From: JAXLVB01 sp046329195
GTDB lineage: Bacteria > Bacteroidota > Bacteroidia > Cytophagales > Spirosomataceae
Assembly: GCA_046329195.1 (NCBI GenBank)
Contig: JAXLVB010000001.1
Coordinates: 2,170,001-2,234,000 of the forward strand
DNA: 64,000 bases
Reading direction: 5' to 3'
The notes under the pieces: generated by a model
The model's database searches: none
Seen by the model: only the letters and a program-made list of their open reading frames with translations
Told to the model about the DNA's origin: nothing
Made by a program: the position numbers and the translations under genes
In this document: piece by piece, positions 16,925 to 25,726 of the stretch
How the letters are laid out: each line of letters opens with the position of its first letter
How positions within the stretch are numbered: position 1 is the stretch's first letter

Positions 16925-19873
16925 ATGAACGTATCCGCTACAGAACCTTTTAAGATGATTTACTCGGTGCTCAATCACGAGTATCTGGGGTATTTGTTTG
17001 AAGCATTTGTGGTACAACTCACGCCAAAAGGCGAGTTGTCGTATCTGTATCAAACGGTTTCCACCAAAAATGTAGCAGAGTTTAAGCACGGCCTACACGA
17101 CACCGACTTGCAGCTAGTAAAACTCATCGATGCTATGCAGCAAGACGTAGTGTTGAAGAAGTTTAATCCTAAGAAGTGGAAACCACTCGATTTTTTCTTG
17201 AAAATATACGACCCCCAAAAAGGCGATAAAACCCTGCAAGAAGCCATAGGAGGGTATTTAGAAAATATCAAGTCGCAGATTTTGCCCTTATTGCTGGACG
17301 AAAAGCGCCTCTTTATTATGGGGGGCGATGGGAATCCTACTTGGCAAGAAATCCAAGTGTTACCCTCAAAAGCTACGGTATTGTTTCACTTCATGCGCAA
17401 CGCCGATAATACTCATTATTTTCCGACCATTAAGTATGAAGGTGAAAAGGTAGAGTTTCAATACAAAAATGCCCTAATTCTAAGTGACGAGCCAGCCTGG
17501 CTGGTATGCAATGGCAAACTGTATCATTTTGAGAAAGACGTAGATGGTAAGAAATTGCGCCCATTCTTAAACAAAAAATTTATTGTCATCCCCAAAAATA
17601 TCGAAGAAGACTATTATCGGAAGTTTGTAACCTCCGTAATTACGCAATTTGACGTATATGCAAAAGGGTTCGATATTAAATCGGAGCATTACCCCTGTGT
17701 ACCGTTGTTGAGCATTAGTGAAACAAAAGTAAACAAACCTGTTTTGCAGTCGCTTTTTGATAAACCTGCCGAAACGGACCCGACTACCGAAGAAGATGTT
17801 CAGGCTTTGTTGAATTTGTCTTTTCAGTACGGCACTTATACGTTTAGGTTTGATAGTTTTGCAGCTCCCGCCAATGTAAGTATGGAAAAACGAGGTGAGG
17901 ATTATGTGTTTCATAAAATCAAAAGAGACTTAGCAAAAGAAAAGGAGAAGATACTGCTGCTGAGAGATTTAGGCGTTGATTTGCGTAGTGGGCGTTTGGT
18001 GATGGGCAAGATGGAAACCTTTGATTGGGTGCAGCAAAACTACCTACAATTACAAGAAGCAGGGATTCGCCTGAGTCAACAAGTGACTGATGGCAAGCGG
18101 TATTTCTTGGGGTATTCGTCGCTGAACGTCTCGATTCATGAAGGCAACGACTGGTTTGATATTTATGCCGTGGTGCGGTTTGGGGAGTTCGAAATTCCGT
18201 TTCTACAGCTCAAAGACCTGATTCTGCGCAAACGACGAGAATTCACCTTGCCAAATGGCGAAATAGCGGTGATTCCTGAAGCATGGTTTACTCATTATGC
18301 CGAATTGTTTGCGTTTTCGGAACACCACGAACAAGACGAAAACTGCCTTAAACTCAAGAAATATCACCTTGCCCTGGTGCAAGAACTGGGGCAAGAAAAC
18401 TTGGCATCGGTAGTGATGACTCGAAAGCTGGAAAAACTGCGTGATTTTCAAGAAATAGAAGATGCGATGTTGCCTTCGGGATTTAACGGAATGCTGCGGC
18501 CTTACCAAAAAGCAGGGTATAATTGGTTGCAGTTTCTGAATCGGTATTCGTTTGGTGGCTGCCTTGCCGATGACATGGGGCTTGGCAAAACCGTACAGAC
18601 CTTAGCCTTGTTACAAGCTCAAAAAGAGCAAGGTTTGAGGGAGCCGTCGCTATTGGTAATGCCCACCTCGCTGATTTATAATTGGTTACTGGAAGCCGAA
18701 AAGTTTACGCCTCAGCTTCGAGTGCTGGTGTACACGGGCTCATATCGTGACAAAAACACAGAATTGTTTGACCAATACGACCTGATTCTGACGTCTTATG
18801 GAATTGTGCGGATTGATGTTGATTTACTGAAATACTACCGGTTCAACTACATCATCTTGGACGAGTCGCAGGCCATCAAAAATCCGTCGTCGAACATTGC
18901 GAAGGCCGTGATGCAACTAAACGCTCGTCATCGGCTTATTCTAACGGGCACACCGCTCGAAAACAGCACGATGGACTTGTGGAGCCAGCTCAATTTTGTG
19001 AATGAAGGGCTACTGGGTAGTCAGAGCTTTTTCCGAAATGAGTTTTTGGTACCTATCGAAAAACGTAACGACGAAAAAAAGACCCAGCGCCTGTACAACT
19101 TAGTAAAACCCTTCATGCTGCGCAGACACAAGTCGCAGGTAGCTACCGAACTCCCTCCCAAGATTGAGAACGTGCAGTACTGCGACATGACCGAAGAACA
19201 GGAACGAGAATACGAAGAGGCGAAAAGCCACTACCGAAACCTGATTTTGAAAAGTATCGAAGACGAAGGCATTGCCAAATCGCAGTGGATGGTGTTGCAA
19301 GGCTTGACCAAATTACGCCAGATTGCCAATCACCCTCGCTTGGTAGATGGCGACTACGACGGTGCCTCTGGTAAGCTCACTGACGTGCTTTGGAAGATGG
19401 AGTCGGTGATTAGGGGCGGACATAAGATTTTGATATTTAGCCAGTTTGTAAAACATCTCGATGTGTTTAGACAGCATTTGGATGCTGAGCAGATTCGGTA
19501 TGCCTACTTAGATGGCAACACGCAAGACCGACAAGGGCAAGTGGAACTTTTTCAGAAAGATGAGTCCGTGAAAATCTTTTTGATTTCGCTCAAGGCAGGT
19601 GGATTGGGGCTAAACCTTACTGCTGCCGAGTATGTGTTTATTCTGGATCCGTGGTGGAATCCAGCCATCGAGTCGCAGGCGGTGGATAGGGCACACCGCA
19701 TCGGTCAAGAAAAAACAGTATTTACCTACAAATTTATTACCAAAAATTCGGTAGAAGAAAAAATCTTGGCCTTACAAAAAAATAAACTTCGCTTGGCCAA
19801 CGAACTTATCACTACCGAAGAAACCTTCGTGAAGTCGTTGTCTAAAGAAGACGTGCTGGCGCTGTTGGAATAG
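16925..19873 (+). CDS. SNF2-family DEAD/DEAH helicase-like ATPase
   Basis: A 982-residue cytoplasmic ATPase of the bacterial SNF2/RapA-like group, which translocates on double-stranded DNA and remodels nucleoprotein complexes. Motif I (DDMGLGKT) is near residue 547, motif II (DESQ) near 645, LTGTPLEN near 675, and the C-terminal helicase motif VI QAVDRAHRIGQ near 917. The N-terminal 500 or so residues have no motif I can name; no zinc-binding SWIM CxC...CxH pattern was seen. I use the ATG at 16925; the in-frame TTG nine bases earlier is less likely. It converges on the phosphoribosyltransferase gene with only 22 bp between stops and no hairpin. Confidence 0.9.
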   Translation: MNVSATEPFKMIYSVLNHEYLGYLFEAFVVQLTPKGELSYLYQTVSTKNVAEFKHGLHDTDLQLVKLIDAMQQDVVLKKFNPKKWKPLDFFLKIYDPQKGDKTLQEAIGGYLENIKSQILPLLLDEKRLFIMGGDGNPTWQEIQVLPSKATVLFHFMRNADNTHYFPTIKYEGEKVEFQYKNALILSDEPAWLVCNGKLYHFEKDVDGKKLRPFLNKKFIVIPKNIEEDYYRKFVTSVITQFDVYAKGFDIKSEHYPCVPLLSISETKVNKPVLQSLFDKPAETDPTTEEDVQALLNLSFQYGTYTFRFDSFAAPANVSMEKRGEDYVFHKIKRDLAKEKEKILLLRDLGVDLRSGRLVMGKMETFDWVQQNYLQLQEAGIRLSQQVTDGKRYFLGYSSLNVSIHEGNDWFDIYAVVRFGEFEIPFLQLKDLILRKRREFTLPNGEIAVIPEAWFTHYAELFAFSEHHEQDENCLKLKKYHLALVQELGQENLASVVMTRKLEKLRDFQEIEDAMLPSGFNGMLRPYQKAGYNWLQFLNRYSFGGCLADDMGLGKTVQTLALLQAQKEQGLREPSLLVMPTSLIYNWLLEAEKFTPQLRVLVYTGSYRDKNTELFDQYDLILTSYGIVRIDVDLLKYYRFNYIILDESQAIKNPSSNIAKAVMQLNARHRLILTGTPLENSTMDLWSQLNFVNEGLLGSQSFFRNEFLVPIEKRNDEKKTQRLYNLVKPFMLRRHKSQVATELPPKIENVQYCDMTEEQEREYEEAKSHYRNLILKSIEDEGIAKSQWMVLQGLTKLRQIANHPRLVDGDYDGASGKLTDVLWKMESVIRGGHKILIFSQFVKHLDVFRQHLDAEQIRYAYLDGNTQDRQGQVELFQKDESVKIFLISLKAGGLGLNLTAAEYVFILDPWWNPAIESQAVDRAHRIGQEKTVFTYKFITKNSVEEKILALQKNKLRLANELITTEETFVKSLSKEDVLALLE

Positions 19874-19895
19874 ACGAGGCGTGTGCTAATGTAAG

Positions 19896-20405
19896 TTAAT
19901 GTAGATAGACCCCAAATCCATCTTCATCCAACTTTACCTCGATGTGTTCGGTAAGAGTAGTAGAGAGCGTATAACCCACATAATCAGCAGCGATGGGGTA
20001 GAGGTGATGCCCTCTGTCCACAATGACAGCCAGTTGTAATTTCTTAACCTGAACCCCAAAAAACGGCGAAAGGCCATAAGCTAGTGTGCGGCCTGTATTG
20101 AGAACGTCGTCCACTACTACTACCGTCTTGCTTTGTAAAACAGACTTCTCCACATCAAAAAGAACAGGGCTTTGGTGTGGATTAAGCTTATCAATGTCTA
20201 TTCTAACCAAAGTAACCGAGAGAGGCGAAATGGTTTCGATTTGCTTTTTGAGTAACTCAGCCAACCAGTATCCTCGGTCCCATACCCCAGCCAAGACGAT
20301 TTCGGCGTCCTCAAAGTTGTTTTCATAAATCTCAAATGCAATACGCTGTACCTTTTGCATCACTTGTGTATGCGTAAGAAGCTGTTGTTTATCAGTAGTA
20401 GTCAT
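19896..20405 (-). CDS. PyrR-like phosphoribosyltransferase
   Basis: A 169-residue type I phosphoribosyltransferase. The PRPP-binding loop VVVVDDVLNTGRT lies near residues 92-104. The C-terminal part, VDRGHHLYPIAADYVGYTL, strongly resembles PyrR, the uracil phosphoribosyltransferase that regulates pyrimidine genes by RNA binding in Gram-positive bacteria. Here it is a single gene, not next to pyr genes, so it is more likely a salvage enzyme or paralogue than an attenuator protein; this is inference. It lacks an obvious terminator because it overlaps the tail of the convergent SNF2 unit. Confidence 0.8.
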   Translation of the reverse strand: MTTTDKQQLLTHTQVMQKVQRIAFEIYENNFEDAEIVLAGVWDRGYWLAELLKKQIETISPLSVTLVRIDIDKLNPHQSPVLFDVEKSVLQSKTVVVVDDVLNTGRTLAYGLSPFFGVQVKKLQLAVIVDRGHHLYPIAADYVGYTLSTTLTEHIEVKLDEDGFGVYLH

Positions 20406-20547
20406 GGCACGAAGTTACAGTTCGTTCTATTTTCCTGCAAGGTATCACCTGCCCAAAAGCGTAGTTTTTAAAAAATCTTTTTGGGCACGGCAAAGTTGGC
20501 ACAGTTTTTACTACTAAACTAAGTAAAATAGTAAAACTGTACACTCC

Positions 20548-20973
20548 ATGAAGTGGATTACAAGCCTCCTTGCCGTTATGATTTTATCCGTTTGGATTTG
20601 CCAAGCGGCTCCTCCAGACGGAGGGGTTGGTATAAAAATAAAGAATTCACTGAAAGGTGGCTATGCCAAAGAATTAGTCAGCTTATTCGACAAAGACATC
20701 GAATTGGTCATTGATTCCGAGAAAGTAGAATTCAACAAAATCAGTATTTCACATGCTGAGCAAATTTTAAAGGCATTTTTTAAGAAACATCCTCCCCGAG
20801 ACTTTCAGTTCGTTTATCAAGGGGCGGGCGCTACGGTTCGATACAGCACAGGCACCTATTTTACTGGAACAGAAGCGTACTTGGTCTATATTTTGCTTAA
20901 AAAATCTGGGAATCAGTACTTGATTGGTACGATACATTTTCGTAAAGAGCAACCGCCCACTGCCAAACGATAA
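20548..20973 (+). CDS. DUF4783 family secreted protein
   Basis: A 141-residue exported protein: signal peptide MKWITSLLAVMILSVWICQA then a compact alpha/beta domain with an NTF2-like look (SLFDKDIELVID, AEQILKAFFKKHPP, FQFVYQGAG, YLVYILLKKSGNQYLIGTIHF). It matches my memory of DUF4783, common in Bacteroidota and of unknown function. It is a single gene ending at a strong terminator and starting 142 bp from the divergent phosphoribosyltransferase gene. Confidence 0.75.
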   Translation: MKWITSLLAVMILSVWICQAAPPDGGVGIKIKNSLKGGYAKELVSLFDKDIELVIDSEKVEFNKISISHAEQILKAFFKKHPPRDFQFVYQGAGATVRYSTGTYFTGTEAYLVYILLKKSGNQYLIGTIHFRKEQPPTAKR

Positions 20974-21000
20974 TGTTTTCAGATGGCAAAATTCTACAAG

Positions 21001-21027
21001 GCACCGAGATGTTCGGTGCTTTTTTTG
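21001..21027 (+). terminator. Terminator after the DUF4783 gene
   Basis: Stem GCACCGA / TCGGTGC (21001-21007, 21013-21019), loop gatgt, then T8. The sequence acaaggcaccgagat recurs in the terminator on the other side of the bglX gene (23492-23520). Confidence 0.88.
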
Positions 21028-21054
21028 TGGTAAGATGAATTATTTTGCCAGACA

Positions 21055-21081
21055 CAAATAGTAAATCAAGACGTCTATTTG
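21055..21081 (+). promoter_or_regulatory. Inverted repeat upstream of bglX
   Basis: CAAATAG (21055-21061) and CTATTTG (21075-21081) form a perfect 7-bp inverted repeat with a 13-nt spacer, about 96 bases before the bglX start. It could be an operator or a leader hairpin; nothing else supports either. Confidence 0.3.
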
Positions 21082-21176
21082 CTTTTCTTATAAAATAACC
21101 ACAACATTTGCAGAGAATAATACAAATTGAACCAGAGCCTAATTAAACTAACGTTCACAAAACTATTGTACGTCGT

Positions 21177-23447
21177 ATGGACAAGATACTTATCCCTTTT
21201 TGTTTGCTTGTAGCTACGGTCAGTATGGCTCAAAAGCCCAGCAAAGACCAATTCATCAATGCCCTTCTTAGTAAGATGACAATTGAAGAGAAAATCGGCC
21301 AACTCAATCTGGTTACAGGCGGCGAAGCTACCACCGGGTCTGTGGTAAGTACGGGTGTTGAGGAAAAAATTAAAGCAGGTAATATCGGAGGAATTTTTAG
21401 CATTTCTACCCCTCAACGCATCAGAAAAGTACAAGAACTAGCTGTAAACCAGAGCCGTCTCAAAATACCCATCATTTTCGGGATGGATGTTATTCATGGT
21501 TATCGAACTGCTTTTCCGATTCCGTTGGCTCTGTCGTGTAGTTGGGATATGAACCTCATTGAGCGCTCAGCCCGTATTGCAGCTATAGAGGCTACAGCCG
21601 ACGGCATTTGTTGGACCTACTCGCCGATGGTGGACATTTGCCGAGACCCTCGCTGGGGGCGTATAGCCGAAGGCGCAGGCGAGGATGTGTATTTGGGTTC
21701 GGCTATTGCGAAGGCAATGGTAAAGGGCTATCAAGGCGATGGCTATGCCAAAAACAATACGATGATGTCGTGTGTAAAACATTATGCGCTCTATGGAGCA
21801 TCTGAAGCCGGGCGAGATTACAACACTACTGACATGAGCCGTGTACGCATGTACAACGAATACCTGCCGCCATACAAAGCAGCCCTTGATGCTGGGGCTG
21901 GTTCGATTATGGCATCATTCAACGAAATTGATGGTGTACCCGCCACCGCCAACCGTTGGCTCTTGACCGACCTTCTTCGCAAAGAATGGGGTTTTAACGG
22001 CTTGGTTGTAACAGACTATACAGGTATCAATGAAATGATAGACCACGGGTTGGGCGATTTACAGACGGTATCGGCAAAAGCCTTACGGGCTGGTATTGAT
22101 ATGGATATGGTAGGCGAGGGCTTTTTGACCACGCTCAAAAAATCGTTGCAAGAGAAAAAAGTAACCGAGCAAGAAATAACAGAGGCGTGTCGTAAGGTCT
22201 TGGAAGCCAAGTATGATTTAGGCTTATTTGAAAACCCCTACCGCTATTGTGACGAAAACAGAGCCAAAACCGAAATTTTTACCGAAGCTAATCGCAAGGC
22301 TGCTCGTGAGGCGGCAAGCAAATCGTGTGTATTGTTGAAAAATAGTCAAAATCTACTACCGTTGGCCAAAAAAGGAACCATTGCCTTGGTAGGACCTTTG
22401 GTTACCAACAAAGAAAATATGGCAGGCACTTGGGCAGTATCAGCTGACTTCAAACAATGTGTATCGTTGGCAGAAGGGATTAAAAACGCAGTAGGGAGCC
22501 AAGTTAACTTAGTAACAGCAAAGGGGGCAAACATTTATAGTGACGCCAAACTCGAAGCCAATGTGAGTATCTTTGGTAAACCAACCAATCGGGATAATCG
22601 GAGCGATACCGAACTGATAGACGAAGCCCTAAAAGCATCTCAAAATGCCGATGTCATTGTAGCAGCCTTAGGCGAAGCAGCCGAAATGACGGGCGAAGCC
22701 TCCAGTCGGTCGGATATTAAGATTCCTCAAAATCAACAAGAATTGCTCAAAGCGCTACTCAAAACAGGTAAACCGGTGGTATTGGTTGTGTTTACGGGGC
22801 GCCCTCTGGACCTCAGCTGGGAAGATTCCAACGTTTCTACCATACTCAATACCTGGTTTGGGGGTACCGAAGCTGGCAATGCTATTGCCGATGTATTGTT
22901 TGGCGATGTAAACCCTTCGGGCAAATTGAGTGTTACCTTTCCTCGCAACGCAGGACAAATTCCTATCTTCTATAATCATAAAAACACAGGCCGCCCCCAT
23001 AGCGGAAGAGAAGGTTTTGAGAAATTTCGTTCCAACTATTTAGATGTTTCAAACACGCCACTTTATCCATTCGGGTATGGTTTAAGCTATACTAAATTCA
23101 CCTATAGCGATGTACTGCTGAGCAATCAAGCAATGAGCAAGGGTGGAAAAATTGAAGCAAGCGTTACGGTACAAAACACAGGCAACTACGATGGCGAAGA
23201 AGTAGTACAGCTTTATATCAGAGATAAGGTAGGGAGTGTGACTCGGCCGTTGAAGGAGTTAAAAGGATTTAAGAAAATTGCCTTGAAAAAAGGCGAATCG
23301 CAGAAAGTTAGTTTTTCGATTTCAGAAGAAGACCTCAAGTTTTATGACAATACCCTAAACTACATTGCCGAAGCAGGAGAGTTTGAGGTAATGATAGGCA
23401 CCAACTCACAGGATGTAAAAAGGGCCTTGTTTGTCCTGAAGTACTAG
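21177..23447 (+). CDS. bglX: Periplasmic beta-glucosidase, glycoside hydrolase family 3
   Basis: A 756-residue GH3 enzyme that removes beta-linked glucose (or related sugars) from oligosaccharide ends, exported by an N-terminal signal peptide ending VSMAQ. The GH3 N-terminal TIM barrel carries the expected nucleophile aspartate in LVVTDYTGI near residue 280 and the KH pair in CVKHYALYGA near 200. The GH3 C-terminal domain follows (GEAAEMTGEASSRSD near 505, a likely acid/base region), then a fibronectin-III-like domain ending NSQDVKR. Length is typical of BglX. It is monocistronic, bracketed by two nearly identical terminators. Exact substrate is not determinable. Confidence 0.92.
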   Translation: MDKILIPFCLLVATVSMAQKPSKDQFINALLSKMTIEEKIGQLNLVTGGEATTGSVVSTGVEEKIKAGNIGGIFSISTPQRIRKVQELAVNQSRLKIPIIFGMDVIHGYRTAFPIPLALSCSWDMNLIERSARIAAIEATADGICWTYSPMVDICRDPRWGRIAEGAGEDVYLGSAIAKAMVKGYQGDGYAKNNTMMSCVKHYALYGASEAGRDYNTTDMSRVRMYNEYLPPYKAALDAGAGSIMASFNEIDGVPATANRWLLTDLLRKEWGFNGLVVTDYTGINEMIDHGLGDLQTVSAKALRAGIDMDMVGEGFLTTLKKSLQEKKVTEQEITEACRKVLEAKYDLGLFENPYRYCDENRAKTEIFTEANRKAAREAASKSCVLLKNSQNLLPLAKKGTIALVGPLVTNKENMAGTWAVSADFKQCVSLAEGIKNAVGSQVNLVTAKGANIYSDAKLEANVSIFGKPTNRDNRSDTELIDEALKASQNADVIVAALGEAAEMTGEASSRSDIKIPQNQQELLKALLKTGKPVVLVVFTGRPLDLSWEDSNVSTILNTWFGGTEAGNAIADVLFGDVNPSGKLSVTFPRNAGQIPIFYNHKNTGRPHSGREGFEKFRSNYLDVSNTPLYPFGYGLSYTKFTYSDVLLSNQAMSKGGKIEASVTVQNTGNYDGEEVVQLYIRDKVGSVTRPLKELKGFKKIALKKGESQKVSFSISEEDLKFYDNTLNYIAEAGEFEVMIGTNSQDVKRALFVLKY

Positions 23448-23491
23448 ACAGCAGGTTGGAACCTTTTCTGTTTTTTACATATCTATTGTAC

Positions 23492-23520
23492 AAGGCACCG
23501 AGATAATTCGGTGCCTTTTT
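23492..23520 (+). terminator. Terminator after bglX
   Basis: Stem aaggcaccga / tcggtgcctt (23492-23501, 23508-23517) with loop gataat and T run. It is a close relative of the terminator upstream of bglX at 21001. Confidence 0.88.
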
Positions 23521-23521
23521 C

Positions 23522-23529
23522 TATTTTTG
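23522..23529 (+). promoter_or_regulatory. Putative -7 box (TATTTTTG) of the YcxB-like gene
   Basis: Exact TAnnTTTG match followed by CAG, 19 bases before the ATG at 23549. It overlaps the T tract of the bglX terminator, a compact terminator-promoter arrangement. No good -33 element, since that position is the hairpin itself. Confidence 0.35.
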
Positions 23530-23548
23530 CAGTCAATTTTGTAAAGCA

Positions 23549-24100
23549 ATGGCAAAAAAAATCTTACAACAACCCGGATATATTCCGCCGGTGACCTCAA
23601 ACCCAGCGGCAATCAAAACCAAAAAATATGCTTTGGATAGTAAGACTTATGTTAATTTAGGTCTGAAGCATCTCTGGAAAGAGCAGTGGTTTTGGTCGTT
23701 TGTGCCCTTGGCGCTTATTATACTGAATGTGGTACTGAACCTTACCCGTTGGTATCCTAACTATTGGATTTACATTGTAGTGGTGGTAGGAGCGGCATTG
23801 TATGTGTTGTTTTGGGTAGTTCAGTTTACAGGTGTTACCCAATTAGAACAGTATAAGCCTATGTTTCAGCGCTTTGCCTATGAAATTGACAGCCGTCAGA
23901 TTTTGGTAAAAGCTAATGCCAACGAAGCCGGTGTGATGAAGTGGGAGTCGTTTACGCAAGGTTACAAGACAAAAGACGCTTTTGTACTAGTGGTATCGAA
24001 AGGGCAGTTTTTATACTTCCCGTTCAGTATATTTAACTCAGAGCATGATTTGAAGCTCATGGAACGAATTCTGAAACAGAAAGAATTCTTGAAAGACTAA
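23549..24100 (+). CDS. YcxB-like two-TM membrane protein
   Basis: A 183-residue inner-membrane protein with a polar N-terminus, two hydrophobic segments near residues 49-65 and 72-92, and a cytoplasmic C-terminal beta-rich domain (FAYEIDSRQILVKANANEAG, MKWESFTQGYKTKDAFVLV, FPFSIFNSEHDLKLMERIL). The C-terminal pattern matches the YcxB-like domain found in many bacterial membrane proteins of unknown function. It stands alone between two terminators. Confidence 0.7.
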   Translation: MAKKILQQPGYIPPVTSNPAAIKTKKYALDSKTYVNLGLKHLWKEQWFWSFVPLALIILNVVLNLTRWYPNYWIYIVVVVGAALYVLFWVVQFTGVTQLEQYKPMFQRFAYEIDSRQILVKANANEAGVMKWESFTQGYKTKDAFVLVVSKGQFLYFPFSIFNSEHDLKLMERILKQKEFLKD

Positions 24101-24114
24101 ACACTTGAGGTTCT

Positions 24115-24158
24115 CAACAAAAAAGCCATGCAGCTGCTGCTGCATGGCTTTTTTGTTG
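24115..24158 (+). terminator. Terminator between the YcxB-like gene and xisH
   Basis: Perfect 19-bp stem (arms 24115-24133 and 24140-24158) with loop ctgctg and T6 inside the second arm. It insulates the xisHI pair from upstream transcription, so that pair needs its own promoter. Confidence 0.9.
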
Positions 24159-24216
24159 GAAAAACAGAAACTTAATATCGCACTGAAAATGTTACATTTA
24201 CATCAAAAATAAGCAG

Positions 24217-24630
24217 ATGGCAAGAGACTTGTTTCATCAGTCGGTAAAAGAAGCCTTGGTAAAAGACGGGTGGTTGGTTACTCATGACCCTTACAGAATC
24301 CGTGATGATGATTTTGGGTTTAATTATGAGGTGGATTTAGGTGCAGAACGAGTGATTGCTGCTCAGAAAAATACAGAGTTAATAGCAGTCGAAATCAAAT
24401 CATTTACCAAAGCATCAATCACTTACGAATTTCATACAGCATTGGGTCAATACATGACTTATTTAGCTGGGTTAGAAGAAACAGAGCCTGCCCGTCAGCT
24501 ATTCTTAGCAATACCTGATTTTATTTACTGGCAACTTCCGAAACAAATCTTATTTTTGATAGAGCGTTATCAATTACGGATTATTGTTTACGAACCAGAA
24601 TTAAATATCATTATTCAATGGAAAAGATAG
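24217..24630 (+). CDS. xisH: XisH-family protein (PD-(D/E)XK-type fold)
   Basis: A 137-residue protein matching the fdxN-element excision controlling factor XisH, first described in heterocyst-forming cyanobacteria. The start MARDLFHQSVKEALVKDGW is characteristic. The family has a PD-(D/E)XK nuclease-like fold, and here D40 (YEVDLGAE) and E59-x-K61 (AVEIKSF) fit the catalytic pattern. It overlaps the following xisI gene by 13 nt, so the two are translationally coupled. No excisable element or site-specific recombinase is visible nearby, so its job here need not be excision. By eye the pair looks A+T-richer than its neighbours, in line with transfer. Confidence 0.88.
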   Translation: MARDLFHQSVKEALVKDGWLVTHDPYRIRDDDFGFNYEVDLGAERVIAAQKNTELIAVEIKSFTKASITYEFHTALGQYMTYLAGLEETEPARQLFLAIPDFIYWQLPKQILFLIERYQLRIIVYEPELNIIIQWKR

Positions 24631-24959
24631 CTCGTTATCAAACTATTGTGAAGGAGCGTTTGCAAAAGTTCGTTCATCAAGGAGATTCATACCCAGTAAA
24701 GGAGTATGAGATTTTTGATGACCAACATGGCCACTACCAGATTGTTAGAGTGGGATGGACTCCTAAAAACAAATTTGTTCTAGAAATCGTCATTTATATA
24801 CAGGTACGGACTGACGATGGAAAGGTCTGGATTTGGGCCAATTGGACAGAACATGATCTAGCTACTGAGCTTATTCAAGCAGGGATAGATAAAACAGAGA
24901 TTGTCCTTGGGTTTTTACCTGAGTATGCTCGTCATTACGCAGAAGCAAGCGTCGCTTGA
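24618..24959 (+). CDS. xisI: XisI-family protein
   Basis: A 113-residue partner of XisH. The opening MEKIARYQTIVKERLQKF and the central DDGKVWIWANWTEHDLATEL with C-terminal LGFLPEYARHY are the hallmarks of the XisI family. In cyanobacteria XisI and XisH are both needed for fdxN element excision, but the pair is widespread and often multicopy, so a wider role is likely. It starts inside the last codons of xisH and no terminator follows before the convergent LysM gene. Confidence 0.88.
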   Translation: MEKIARYQTIVKERLQKFVHQGDSYPVKEYEIFDDQHGHYQIVRVGWTPKNKFVLEIVIYIQVRTDDGKVWIWANWTEHDLATELIQAGIDKTEIVLGFLPEYARHYAEASVA

Positions 24960-24982
24960 CAAAAACCTAGTTTAGGATATTT

Positions 24983-25672
24983 CTACTGCTTCTCGGCAAA
25001 TGGGATAACTAACTTTTCGCCACGTTCGGCAAAGTCCTTAGTTTTGCCATTCGCTTTCATAAGCATTTCTTTACTGATGCCATATTTTTGAGCTACTACT
25101 CGGAGCACATCGCCGGGGCCTACGGTATGAATGGCCTTAATCCGAACTTTCAGCTTGGTTACCCCTATTTTTACATCCTTACTAACGTCTTTGATTTGTG
25201 GATTCAGCGCTTGTAAAGTCGCAAACTTGAGGTTATACCGATTGGCAATCCCATAGAAAGTCTGTCCTGTTGCAATGGTATGAACGTACTCAACACCTCC
25301 CACATTAGGAGCGGTCGTGACTGGTTTCTCCTCCGGTTTAGGCTCTTCTTTCTTGGGCTCAGGTTTGGGTTCTTCTTTTGCTGGCTTTTGTTCTTCGGCC
25401 ACCGATGTCGTAGCGGTGTTAGTTGGAGGGGTGGCGGTAGGTACAGGCGTAATCACTTGCACCGGCGGAAGGTCCTGAGCGCTGCTGTCGTCATCTTGGT
25501 CGTCGAGGGCGGTGCTATCAATCTTTACATTGGTCATTTCGCCCGACGAAGGCTTGTCGGTAAGGTATTCCCAACCTACATAGAGCAAGGCCAAAATGAT
25601 AAAAACCAAAACAGCCAACAATATAGCAGGCAAATTACTGCCTTCTTTCGGACGTTGGTTTCGTTCTTCCAT
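24983..25672 (-). CDS. Membrane-anchored protein with two LysM domains
   Basis: A 229-residue protein with one N-terminal transmembrane segment (about residues 15-35), a low-complexity Pro/Lys/Glu/Thr linker (about 70-125), and two C-terminal LysM repeats: EYVHTIATGQTFYGIANRYN near 128-175 and IHTVGPGDVLRVVAQKYG near 181-227. LysM binds N-acetylglucosamine in peptidoglycan, so it probably tethers the inner membrane to the wall or organises envelope enzymes. No catalytic domain is present. It follows purE on the same strand (54 nt gap) and may be cotranscribed with purKE. Confidence 0.85.
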   Translation of the reverse strand: MEERNQRPKEGSNLPAILLAVLVFIILALLYVGWEYLTDKPSSGEMTNVKIDSTALDDQDDDSSAQDLPPVQVITPVPTATPPTNTATTSVAEEQKPAKEEPKPEPKKEEPKPEEKPVTTAPNVGGVEYVHTIATGQTFYGIANRYNLKFATLQALNPQIKDVSKDVKIGVTKLKVRIKAIHTVGPGDVLRVVAQKYGISKEMLMKANGKTKDFAERGEKLVIPFAEKQ

Positions 25673-25726
25673 AGTGATGGTTAGTAAAAATATTCGGGAA
25701 GTTGGGGTGCAAGTTCAGCCGTATTG

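Noticed and set aside
24101..25000. An excisable element around xisHI
   Set aside because: No recombinase gene, direct-repeat borders or interrupted gene was seen nearby.
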